Assembly (NCBI GenBank): GCA_011620245.1
Contig: WOZN01000053.1
Span: 1 to 12,582, forward strand
From: Acidovorax sp.
Lineage (GTDB): Bacteria; Pseudomonadota; Gammaproteobacteria; Burkholderiales; Burkholderiaceae_C
Length of the DNA stretch: 12,582 bases
Reading direction: 5' to 3'
Shown here: piece by piece, positions 6,509 to 12,582 of the stretch
How positions within the stretch are numbered: position 1 is the stretch's first letter
Layout of the letters: each line of letters starts with the position of its first letter
Position numbers and translations under genes: made by a program
Notes under the pieces: generated by a model
What the model was told of the DNA's origin: nothing
Seen by the model: the letters and a program-made list of their open reading frames with translations, nothing else
Databases searched by the model: none

Positions 6509-7920
6509 TGAACCTGCAGCAGGCATTCGACTGGATTCGCCGCAGCATTGCGCAGGCCCGCCTGGTGGGCGATGGTGCAACGCCAGTGGCGCGGGTGCAC
6601 ACGGACACCCGCACGCTGCAGCCGGGCGACCTGTTCGTGGCGCTCAAGGGCGAGCGCTTCGATGCCAACGCCTTCCTGGCCGACGCCCGCGATGGCGGCG
6701 CCGTGGCCGCCATTGCCCATGGCGGGCTCGAAGCTGCTGGCCTGCCCGGCATCGAGGTGCCCGACAGCCTGGCGGCGCTGGGTGCGCTGGCCGCCGGGTG
6801 GCGCGCGCAGTTCAGCCTGCCGCTGATCGGCATCACGGGCAGCAATGGCAAGACAACGGTGACGCAGATGGTGGCGTCCATCCTGCGCGCCTGGAAGGGC
6901 GAGGCCGCGCTCGCCACGCAGGGCAATTTCAACAATGACATCGGCGTGCCCCTGACGCTGCTGCGCCTGCGCGCAGGGCACGCCGCCGCGGTGATCGAGA
7001 TGGGCATGAACCATCCCGGCGAGATCGCCCGCCTGGCCGCCATCGCGCAGCCCACGGTGGCGCTCGTCAACAACGCCCAGCGCGAGCATCTCGAATTCAT
7101 GCACACGGTGCAGGCCGTGGCGCAGGAAAACGGTTCGGTGCTGGCGGCGCTGCCCGCCGATGGCGTGGCCGTTTTTCCCGCAGGCGATGCCTATACCGTC
7201 CTGTGGAGCGGCATGGCCGCGCCACGCCGGTGCATCACCTTCGGCGCGGGCGGCGATGTGCAATGCGTGCGCGCCAGTTGGCAGCAGGGCGCCTGGGCGG
7301 TGGAGATGGCCACGCCCGCAGGGGCGCTGTCGTGCACCTTGCAGATTGCGGGCCGGCACAACGTCACCAATACGCTGGCCGCTGCGGCCTGTGCCGTGGC
7401 GGCGGGAGTTGCGCTGGATGCGATTGCAGGCGGCCTGAATGCCTTCAGCCCCGTCAAGGGGCGCTCGCGCGCGCTCAGCCTGCAGCTGGCGGGCCGCGAA
7501 ATCACCGTGGTGGATGACACCTACAACGCCAACCCCGACTCCATGCGCGCCGCCATCGACGTGCTGGCCGCACTGCCCGCGCCGCAGCTGCTGGTGATGG
7601 GCGACATGGGCGAGGTGGGCGACCAGGGGCCGCAGTTTCACGCCGAGGCTGGCGCGCATGCGCGCGCGGCGGGCATTGCGCACCTGTATGCGCTGGGGGC
7701 GCAGTCGGTGAGCGCGGCGCAGGCATTTGGCGCCGCAAGGCATTTTGACAACATGGCATCGCTGCAGGCAGCGGTGTGCGAAGCGCTGCCCCAGGTGGGC
7801 AGCGTGCTGGTGAAGGGATCGCGGTTCATGAAGATGGAACAGGTGGTGGAGGCGATGGCAGCCACCGCAGAACAACAAAAAAACATCCACCCGGAGGCGC
7901 CGCATGATGCAAGCCACTGA
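6499..7920 (+). CDS. murF: UDP-MurNAc-tripeptide:D-alanyl-D-alanine ligase MurF
   Basis: MurF attaches D-Ala-D-Ala to give UDP-MurNAc-pentapeptide, the last cytoplasmic ligase step. The 473 residues show DTRTLQPGDLFVALKGERFDA in the N-terminal domain, the ATP loop TGSNGKTT (113-120), VIEMGMNHPGEI, VNNAQREHLEFM, GRHNVTNTLAAAACA, VDDTYNANPDSM and MGDMGEVG. ATG codons at 6499, 6505 and 6508 compete; 6499 is chosen because GGGGAG (6486-6491) is 7 bases upstream, while 6505 would give an ATGA overlap with murE. Near the 3' end the codons CAA AAA AAC (7876-7884) make an in-phase slippery heptamer. The C-terminus after about residue 452 is a hydrophilic, low-conservation tail. Unlike most neighbours it does not overlap the next gene; 30 bases separate its stop from mraY. 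Confidence 0.97.
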   Translation: MGMMNLQQAFDWIRRSIAQARLVGDGATPVARVHTDTRTLQPGDLFVALKGERFDANAFLADARDGGAVAAIAHGGLEAAGLPGIEVPDSLAALGALAAGWRAQFSLPLIGITGSNGKTTVTQMVASILRAWKGEAALATQGNFNNDIGVPLTLLRLRAGHAAAVIEMGMNHPGEIARLAAIAQPTVALVNNAQREHLEFMHTVQAVAQENGSVLAALPADGVAVFPAGDAYTVLWSGMAAPRRCITFGAGGDVQCVRASWQQGAWAVEMATPAGALSCTLQIAGRHNVTNTLAAAACAVAAGVALDAIAGGLNAFSPVKGRSRALSLQLAGREITVVDDTYNANPDSMRAAIDVLAALPAPQLLVMGDMGEVGDQGPQFHAEAGAHARAAGIAHLYALGAQSVSAAQAFGAARHFDNMASLQAAVCEALPQVGSVLVKGSRFMKMEQVVEAMAATAEQQKNIHPEAPHDASH

Positions 7921-7960
7921 TGCCCGCCGCCACCTGCACGGAGGTGCCACATGCTGCTGA
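7904..7960 (+). CDS. Possible 18-codon coupling reading frame between murF and mraY
   Basis: GGAGG (7893-7897) lies 6 bases before a double ATG (7904 and 7907). This opens an 18-codon frame ([18 protein letters not shown]) in the +1 frame relative to murF, ending in TGA at 7958-7960. The final A of that stop is the first base of an in-frame ATG of mraY (codon 4, at 7960). The frame spans the murF stop and the hairpin over the mraY ribosome binding site. I do not recognise the peptide. It may be a translated coupling frame or pure chance. Confidence 0.25.
   Translation: MMQATDARRHLHGGATCC
7931..7946 (+). promoter_or_regulatory. mraY ribosome binding site held in a small hairpin
   Basis: GGAGGTG (7940-7946) precedes the mraY ATG at 7951. 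Its AGGTG (7942-7946) can pair with CACCT (7931-7935) around a 6-base loop, five perfect pairs. The ribosome binding site could therefore be partly masked unless a ribosome opens it. The Shine-Dalgarno assignment is firm; the regulatory role of the hairpin is inference. Confidence 0.5.
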
Positions 7961-9129
7961 TGCTGTCGCAATGGCTGCAGGGCCTGTCGCCCGATTTGGG
8001 CTTCTTGCGGGTGTTCCAGTACCTCACGTTCCGCGCCGTGATGGCCGCCATGACGGCGCTGCTCATCGGCCTGGTGGCGGGCCCCAAGGTGATCCGCGTG
8101 CTCACCTCGCTCAAGATCGGCCAGCCGATCCGCGGCTATGCCATGCAGTCGCACCTGTCCAAGAGCGGCACGCCCACCATGGGCGGCGTGCTCATCCTGC
8201 TGTCGATTGCGATCTCGACCCTGCTGTGGTTTGACCTGTCCAACCGCTTTGTCTGGATCGTGCTGCTGGTCACGCTGGGCTTTGGCGCCATCGGCTGGGC
8301 GGATGACTGGCGCAAGGTGGTCAACAAGGACCCCGAGGGCATGCGTTCGCGCGAGAAATATTTCTGGCAGTCGGTGATCGGTCTGGTGGCCGCGCTGTAC
8401 CTGGTGTTCAGCATTTCCGAGAGCTCCAACGCCAAAGTGTGGGAACTGTTCGTGGGCTGGGTGCAGTCGGGCTTCTCGCTCGATCTGCCGCCCAAGGCGG
8501 GCCTGCAGCTGCCGTTCTTCAAGGAAGTGAGCTATCCGCTCGGCGTGCTGGGCTTCGTCATCCTCACCTACCTCGTCATCGTGGGCTCCAGCAACGCCGT
8601 GAACCTGACCGACGGGCTCGATGGCCTGGCCATCATGCCGGTGGTGATGGTGGGCTCGGCGCTGGGGGTATTTGCCTACGTGACCGGCAACGCGGTCTAT
8701 TCCAGGTACCTGTTCTTTCCCCATATCCCTGGCTCGGGCGAGCTGCTGATTTTTTGCGCCGCCATGGCGGGTGCGGGCCTGGCCTTTCTGTGGTTCAACG
8801 CGCACCCGGCCCAGGTGTTCATGGGTGATGTGGGCGCGCTGGCCTTGGGCGCGGCGCTGGGCACCATCGCGGTCATCGTGCGCCAGGAGATCGTGCTGGC
8901 CATCATGGGCGGCATCTTCGTGGCCGAGGCCCTGTCGGTGATGCTGCAGGTGGTCTGGTTCAAATACACCAGGCGCCGCTACGGCGAAGGCCGGCGCCTG
9001 CTGAAGATGGCGCCATTGCACCACCATTTCGAGAGGAGCGGCTGGAAGGAAACGCAGGTGGTGGTGCGCTTCTGGATCATCACCATGCTGCTGTGCCTGG
9101 TGGGGCTTTCGACCCTGAAACTGCGATGA
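7951..9129 (+). CDS. mraY: Phospho-N-acetylmuramoyl-pentapeptide transferase MraY
   Basis: MraY transfers phospho-MurNAc-pentapeptide to undecaprenyl phosphate, making lipid I in the inner membrane. The 392 residues form about ten hydrophobic segments. The catalytic and Mg2+-binding acidic residues are visible: Asp118-Asp119 (in GWADDWRK), Asp221 (in [10 protein letters not shown]) and Asp293 (in FMGDVGA), plus the His triad at 357-359 (PLHHHFE). It is about 30 residues longer than the E. coli enzyme (360), mainly in the loop after [12 protein letters not shown], which I believe is usual in betaproteobacteria. GGAGG at 7940-7944 is 6 bases upstream of the chosen ATG; the in-frame ATG at 7960 is an alternative. 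The stop overlaps the murD ATG (ATGA, 9126-9129). Confidence 0.98.
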   Translation: MLLMLSQWLQGLSPDLGFLRVFQYLTFRAVMAAMTALLIGLVAGPKVIRVLTSLKIGQPIRGYAMQSHLSKSGTPTMGGVLILLSIAISTLLWFDLSNRFVWIVLLVTLGFGAIGWADDWRKVVNKDPEGMRSREKYFWQSVIGLVAALYLVFSISESSNAKVWELFVGWVQSGFSLDLPPKAGLQLPFFKEVSYPLGVLGFVILTYLVIVGSSNAVNLTDGLDGLAIMPVVMVGSALGVFAYVTGNAVYSRYLFFPHIPGSGELLIFCAAMAGAGLAFLWFNAHPAQVFMGDVGALALGAALGTIAVIVRQEIVLAIMGGIFVAEALSVMLQVVWFKYTRRRYGEGRRLLKMAPLHHHFERSGWKETQVVVRFWIITMLLCLVGLSTLKLR

Positions 9130-10874
9130 GCGACAACGCCCCCCTCCTGCCCGGTCAAACCCCGCCCGTGCCTTCCGAGGCAGGGGCAGTTGCGCCCGCC
9201 ATCTCTGCGGCCAAGGCGGCGGCTGATTTCGTGGCGCAGATCTTTGCCGAAGTGGCTGCGCCCGAGCCCAGCCCCGCGCAATTGCCTGCGGTGCCCCAAG
9301 ATGCTGCCGAGCCGGCGCAAGAATCCGCCGCACCCAGGGGCCGCCCGGGTGAGGGCATGAAACCGCTGCAGGACCAGAACATCCTCATCCTCGGCCTGGG
9401 CGCCTCGGGCCTGGCCATGGCGCGCTGGTGCGTGCGCTGTGGCGCCCGTGTCACCGTGGCCGACACGCGGCAGGCGCCGCCCCAGCTGGCCGCATTGCAG
9501 CAGGAACTGCCCCAGGTGCGTTTCGTCGCGGGCGCATTCGGCACGCAGTTGGTGCAAGGGCAGGAGCTGCACGCGGTGTACCGCTCGCCGGGTTTGAGCC
9601 CCGATTCGGTTGCTACTGTATTTATAGCTGCCAGCGCAATGGGCATAAGCACTGGTGGCGAATTGAGCCTGTATTCCATGGCGCTCGATGCGCTGCGTGC
9701 TGCGCATGGCTATGCGCCGGCGGTGCTGGCCATCACCGGCACCAATGGCAAGACCACGGTCACCTCGCTCACGGGGCGGCTGGTGGAGCGTGCGGGCAAG
9801 ACCGTGGCCGTGGCGGGCAATATCGGCCCGACGCTGCTCGACACGCTGGCGGCGCATATCGACGCGGGCACGCTGCCCCAGGTGTGGGTGCTGGAGCTGT
9901 CGAGCTTCCAGCTCGACGGTGTGGCGGGTTTCGAGCCCACGGCCGCCACGGTGCTCAACATCACGCAGGACCACCTGGACTGGCATGGCGACATGCAGGC
10001 CTATGCCGGCGCGAAGGCCCGCATCTTCGGGCAGGGCGCCGTAATGGTGCTCAACCGCGACGAGCCGGCCGTGATGGCGATGCTGCCGCCGGCAATGCGC
10101 GTGAAGCTGCAAAAGCCGCAGCAGCGCGCACACCGCACCTTTGGCGGCGACATGCCGCGGCGCCCGGGCGACTTCGGTATCGAGATGGTGAGCGGCATGG
10201 CCTGGCTGGTGCGCGCCCTGGAGCCGGACGAAACCCGCAAGCGCGGCCGCAGCGAAGAGCAAGAACTGCATATCCAGCGCCTGATGCCGGCCGATGCGCT
10301 GCGCATTCGCGGGCGCCACAACGCCATCAATGCCCTGGCCGCCCTGGCGCTGGCCTGTGAGGCCGGTTGCCCGCTGTCCCCCATGTTGCATGGCCTGCGC
10401 GAGTACCGCGGGGAGCCGCACCGCGTGGAGCCCATAGGCATGGTGTCGGGCGTGGAGTATTTCGACGACAGCAAGGGCACCAATGTGGGCGCCACGGTGG
10501 CAGCGCTGACCGGCCTGGGGGCGGATCGCCGCATCGTGGTCATCCTGGGGGGCGAGGGCAAGGGGCAGGATTTTTCACCACTGGCGGCGCCGGTCGTGCG
10601 CCATGCGCGGGCCGTGGTCCTGATGGGGCGGGACGCTCCGCTGATCCGTGCGGCCCTGCAAGGCGCCGGGGTTCCCCTGGTCGATGCGCAGACGCTGCCG
10701 CAGGCCGTGCAGCTGGCCGCGCAGCATGCCCACGCAGGCGATGCGGTGCTGATGTCGCCCGCCTGCGCCAGCTTTGACATGTTTCGGGATTACGAGCACC
10801 GCGCCCAGGTGTTCTGCGACGCCGTGCGCGCGCTGGCCCACGACGCCGGGCAGGAACTGGAGGGCATGCAATGA
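9126..10874 (+). CDS. murD: UDP-MurNAc-L-alanine:D-glutamate ligase MurD with N-terminal extension
   Basis: MurD adds D-glutamate to UDP-MurNAc-L-Ala, the second stem-peptide residue. From 9126 the protein has 582 residues against about 438 in E. coli. The family domain begins only at about residue 83 ([18 protein letters not shown]). Then come the ATP loop TGTNGKTT (204-211), [56 protein letters not shown] and [16 protein letters not shown]. Residues 1-77 are Ala/Pro-rich with one possible amphipathic helix ([17 protein letters not shown]). The ATG at 9357 is an alternative start (505 residues), but its nearest purine-rich stretch is only about 1 base away. The 9126 start gives the ATGA overlap seen elsewhere in the operon, and about 72% of the extension's third positions are G or C, so I prefer it. 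The frame open further upstream (GTG at 9093) is unsupported. Confidence 0.93.
   Translation: MSDNAPLLPGQTPPVPSEAGAVAPAISAAKAAADFVAQIFAEVAAPEPSPAQLPAVPQDAAEPAQESAAPRGRPGEGMKPLQDQNILILGLGASGLAMARWCVRCGARVTVADTRQAPPQLAALQQELPQVRFVAGAFGTQLVQGQELHAVYRSPGLSPDSVATVFIAASAMGISTGGELSLYSMALDALRAAHGYAPAVLAITGTNGKTTVTSLTGRLVERAGKTVAVAGNIGPTLLDTLAAHIDAGTLPQVWVLELSSFQLDGVAGFEPTAATVLNITQDHLDWHGDMQAYAGAKARIFGQGAVMVLNRDEPAVMAMLPPAMRVKLQKPQQRAHRTFGGDMPRRPGDFGIEMVSGMAWLVRALEPDETRKRGRSEEQELHIQRLMPADALRIRGRHNAINALAALALACEAGCPLSPMLHGLREYRGEPHRVEPIGMVSGVEYFDDSKGTNVGATVAALTGLGADRRIVVILGGEGKGQDFSPLAAPVVRHARAVVLMGRDAPLIRAALQGAGVPLVDAQTLPQAVQLAAQHAHAGDAVLMSPACASFDMFRDYEHRAQVFCDAVRALAHDAGQELEGMQ
9610..9659 (+). repeat. 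Repeat-like AT-richer patch inside murD (copy 2)
   Basis: The patch contains TTGCTACTGTATTTATAGC, with codons such as GTA, TTT and ATA that are rare in the neighbourhood. A near-perfect inverted repeat follows, CCAGCGC (9631-9637) and GCACTGG (9649-9655), one mismatch, 11-base loop. It aligns without gaps to 5381-5430 in murE. It encodes residues about 162-178 of MurD in a segment that still fits the family pattern (ending GGELSL), so it has not broken the gene. The match to a Comamonadaceae interspersed repeat is from memory only. Confidence 0.4.
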
Positions 10875-12136
10875 CCACCGCCACCAGTGCATGGCAGCGC
10901 GCCACGGCCTGGCTGAGAGGGCTGTCCGGCAAGGCCGCCGATGTGCTGCCGGTGCGCGTGGGCGGCACCGACTACCGCCCCACCCGCAGCACGCCGGCGG
11001 CAGTGCTGGGGTTCGATCAGGCCCTGCTGTGGGTGGTGGTGGCCTTGCTGGCCTGGGGGCTGGTGATGGTGTATTCGGCCTCGATCGCCATGCCGGACAA
11101 CCCGCGTTTCGGCAAGATCGCCTCCACCCATTTTCTGGTGCGCCATGTGTTTGCCCTGATCGCCGGCTTTGTGGTGGCGCTGCTGGCGTTCCAGGTGTCC
11201 ATGGCCACCTGGGAGCGCGTGGCGCCCTGGCTGTTCGTGGTGTCCATCATGCTGCTGGTGGCGGTGCTGATTCCGCATGTGGGCATGGTGGTCAATGGTG
11301 CGCGGCGCTGGCTGTCCCTGGGCATCATGAACTTCCAGCCCTCGGAACTGGCGAAGTTTTCAGTGCTGGTGTATGCGTCCGACTACATGGTGCGCAAGAT
11401 GGACGTGAAAGAGCGCTTTTTCCGCGCGGTGCTGCCCATGGGCACCGCCGTGGCCATCGTGGGCGTGCTGTTGCTGGCCGAGCCGGACATGGGCGCCTTC
11501 ATGGTGGTGGCGGTGATCGCCATGGGCATCCTGTTCCTGGGGGGTGTCAACGCGCGCATGTTTTTCCTGATCGCGGGGGTTCTGGTGGCGGCCTTCGGCG
11601 CCATGATCGCCACCTCGCCCTGGCGCCGCGAGCGCGTGTTCGCCTACCTCGACCCGTTCAGCGAACAGCATGCGCTGGGCAAGGGCTACCAGCTTTCGCA
11701 TTCGCTCATTGCCATCGGGCGTGGCGAGATCTTTGGCGTGGGGCTGGGCGGCAGTGTGGAAAAACTCCACTGGCTGCCCGAGGCCCACACCGATTTCCTG
11801 CTGGCGGTCATCGGCGAGGAGTTCGGCCTGGTGGGCGTGCTCACGCTCATCGTGCTGTTCGTCTGGATGACGCGCCGCATCATGCACATCGGCCGCCAGG
11901 CCATTGCGCTGGACCGCGTGTTCGCGGGCCTGGTGGCGCAGGGCGTGGCCATCTGGATTGGTTTTCAGACCTTCATCAACATGGGGGTGAACCTGGGCGC
12001 GCTGCCCACCAAGGGGCTGACGCTGCCGCTGATGAGCTTTGGCGGGTCGGCGATCCTGATGAATCTGGTGGCGCTCGCGGTCGTGCTGCGGGTGGACTAC
12101 GAGAACAAACTCCTCATGCGCGGAGGCCGCGTATGA
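10871..12136 (+). CDS. ftsW: Peptidoglycan glycosyltransferase FtsW
   Basis: FtsW is the SEDS-family polymerase that makes septal glycan strands from lipid II together with FtsI. The 421 residues have a cytoplasmic N-terminus of about 50 residues, then about ten membrane segments starting at [19 protein letters not shown]. Family blocks seen: [37 protein letters not shown] with Asp308 at the place of the essential aspartate (about D297 in E. coli), and [22 protein letters not shown] near the C-terminus. GGAGGG (10859-10864) is 6 bases before the ATG, which overlaps the murD stop (ATGA, 10871-10874). RodA is the main alternative family, but the dcw position and wording favour FtsW. Confidence 0.97.
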   Translation: MTTATSAWQRATAWLRGLSGKAADVLPVRVGGTDYRPTRSTPAAVLGFDQALLWVVVALLAWGLVMVYSASIAMPDNPRFGKIASTHFLVRHVFALIAGFVVALLAFQVSMATWERVAPWLFVVSIMLLVAVLIPHVGMVVNGARRWLSLGIMNFQPSELAKFSVLVYASDYMVRKMDVKERFFRAVLPMGTAVAIVGVLLLAEPDMGAFMVVAVIAMGILFLGGVNARMFFLIAGVLVAAFGAMIATSPWRRERVFAYLDPFSEQHALGKGYQLSHSLIAIGRGEIFGVGLGGSVEKLHWLPEAHTDFLLAVIGEEFGLVGVLTLIVLFVWMTRRIMHIGRQAIALDRVFAGLVAQGVAIWIGFQTFINMGVNLGALPTKGLTLPLMSFGGSAILMNLVALAVVLRVDYENKLLMRGGRV

Positions 12137-12582
12137 GTCGGCAAAAAACCGCCCTCATCATGGCCGGCGGCACCGGCGGCCATATCTTCCCGGGCCTGGC
12201 CGTGGCCGAGGAACTGCGCGCGCGCGGCTGGCGCGTGCACTGGCTGGGCGCACCGGGCAGCATGGAGTCGCGCATCGTGCCGCAGCACGGCTTTGCGCTT
12301 GAACTGATCGATTTTTCGGGTGTGCGCGGCAAGGGGCTGGCGACGCTGGCGTTGCTGCCGCTGCGCCTGTTGCGCGCCTTCTGGCAGGCGCTGCAGGTGG
12401 TGCGCCGCGTCAAGCCCGATGTGGTGGTGGGCCTGGGCGGCTACATCACCTTTCCTGGCGGCATGATGGGCGTGCTGTGTGGCAAGCCCCTGGTGCTGCA
12501 CGAGCAGAACTCGGTGGCCGGCATGGCCAACAAGGTGCTGGCCGGTGTGGCCGACCGGGTGTTCACCGCGTTTCCGGGCGTG
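12133..12582 (+). CDS. murG: UDP-GlcNAc:lipid I N-acetylglucosaminyltransferase MurG, 3' end cut off
   Basis: MurG adds GlcNAc to lipid I on the inner face of the membrane, giving lipid II. Only the first 150 codons are in the window, covering most of the N-terminal Rossmann domain. Seen are the first glycine-rich loop GGTGGH (residues 12-17), the hydrophobic membrane-facing stretch around [25 protein letters not shown] (the second glycine-rich motif) and [12 protein letters not shown]. The ATG overlaps the ftsW stop (ATGA, 12133-12136), and GGAGG (12122-12126) lies 6 bases upstream. No stop codon occurs in the visible frame. The family call is certain; completeness cannot be judged. Confidence 0.98.
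   Translation, partial: MSRQKTALIMAGGTGGHIFPGLAVAEELRARGWRVHWLGAPGSMESRIVPQHGFALELIDFSGVRGKGLATLALLPLRLLRAFWQALQVVRRVKPDVVVGLGGYITFPGGMMGVLCGKPLVLHEQNSVAGMANKVLAGVADRVFTAFPGV

Noticed and set aside
7652..7666. Alternating purine-pyrimidine tract (GCGCGCATGCGCGC) in murF, possible Z-DNA
   Set aside because: Encodes an ordinary Ala/His/Arg stretch and is expected at this base composition; nothing else points to a function.
8732..8755. Small hairpin GCTC/GAGC followed by six T residues in mraY
   Set aside because: Only four pairs with a usable loop and a 6-base gap before the T-run, too weak for a terminator.
9093..9125. GTG at 9093 as murD start
   Set aside because: It would add 11 residues deep inside mraY with no ribosome binding site; the ATGA overlap at 9126 matches the pattern of the operon.
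6415..9333. 972-codon antisense open frame opposite murF, mraY and early murD
   Set aside because: Same low-complexity His/Gln/Arg/Ala composition and exact opposition to conserved genes; the frame is open because rare A/T-starting third positions remove stops, not because it encodes a protein.
8979..10421. 480-codon antisense open frame opposite murD
   Set aside because: Shadow of murD without motifs or initiation signals.
1..12582. Search for CRISPR arrays, tRNA or rRNA genes, insertion sequences, prophage or defence genes
   Set aside because: None seen. All coding space is filled by hslU and standard dcw genes, and the only long non-coding stretch is 1203-1598.

Overview
The window is one strand of a high-GC bacterial chromosome. 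It carries the 3' part of hslU, one long gene-free stretch, and then the first ten genes of the division and cell wall (dcw) cluster, the last of them cut by the window edge: mraZ, rsmH (mraW), ftsL, ftsI, murE, murF, mraY, murD, ftsW and murG. The gene order, hslU just upstream, the meso-diaminopimelate signature in MurE and the protein wording (for example the MraZ, MraY and MurD N-termini) suggest a betaproteobacterium of the Burkholderiales, most likely a Comamonadaceae member close to Acidovorax. That placement rests on recognition, not on a search.

Layout. Positions 1-1202 hold the C-terminal nine tenths of HslU, the ATPase of the HslUV protease. Positions 1203-1598 hold no gene I can support. 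They contain a four-copy 10-bp tandem repeat, a GC-rich hairpin, a 54-bp-spaced direct repeat, a likely promoter and four AGTG boxes spaced exactly 10 bp apart that look like the MraZ operator. From 1599 to the end all genes are on the plus strand and very tightly packed. The junctions rsmH/ftsL, ftsL/ftsI, mraY/murD, murD/ftsW and ftsW/murG are 4-base ATGA overlaps, ftsI/murE shares 1 base and murE/murF shares 10 bases. Only mraZ/rsmH (5 bases) and murF/mraY (30 bases) have gaps. No promoter or convincing terminator is seen between the genes, so this is probably one operon driven from the mraZ promoter and held together by translational coupling.

How the genes work together. MraZ is the operon's own regulator and RsmH methylates 16S rRNA. 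MurE, MurF and MurD are Mur ligases that build the UDP-MurNAc-peptide in the cytoplasm. MraY and MurG make lipid I and lipid II at the inner membrane. FtsW with FtsI (PBP3) polymerises and cross-links septal peptidoglycan, with FtsL as part of the FtsQLB activator. murC, ddl and ftsQAZ would be expected beyond the right edge.

I found no new multi-gene system; the gene content is a standard dcw cluster. What deserves a second look is finer structure: the MraZ operator array, a terminator-like hairpin with a T-run inside rsmH, a 30-bp perfect palindrome inside ftsI, a related pair of AT-richer repeat-like patches in frame inside murE and murD, a 77-residue Ala/Pro-rich extension on MurD, and a hairpin plus 18-codon reading frame at the murF/mraY junction.
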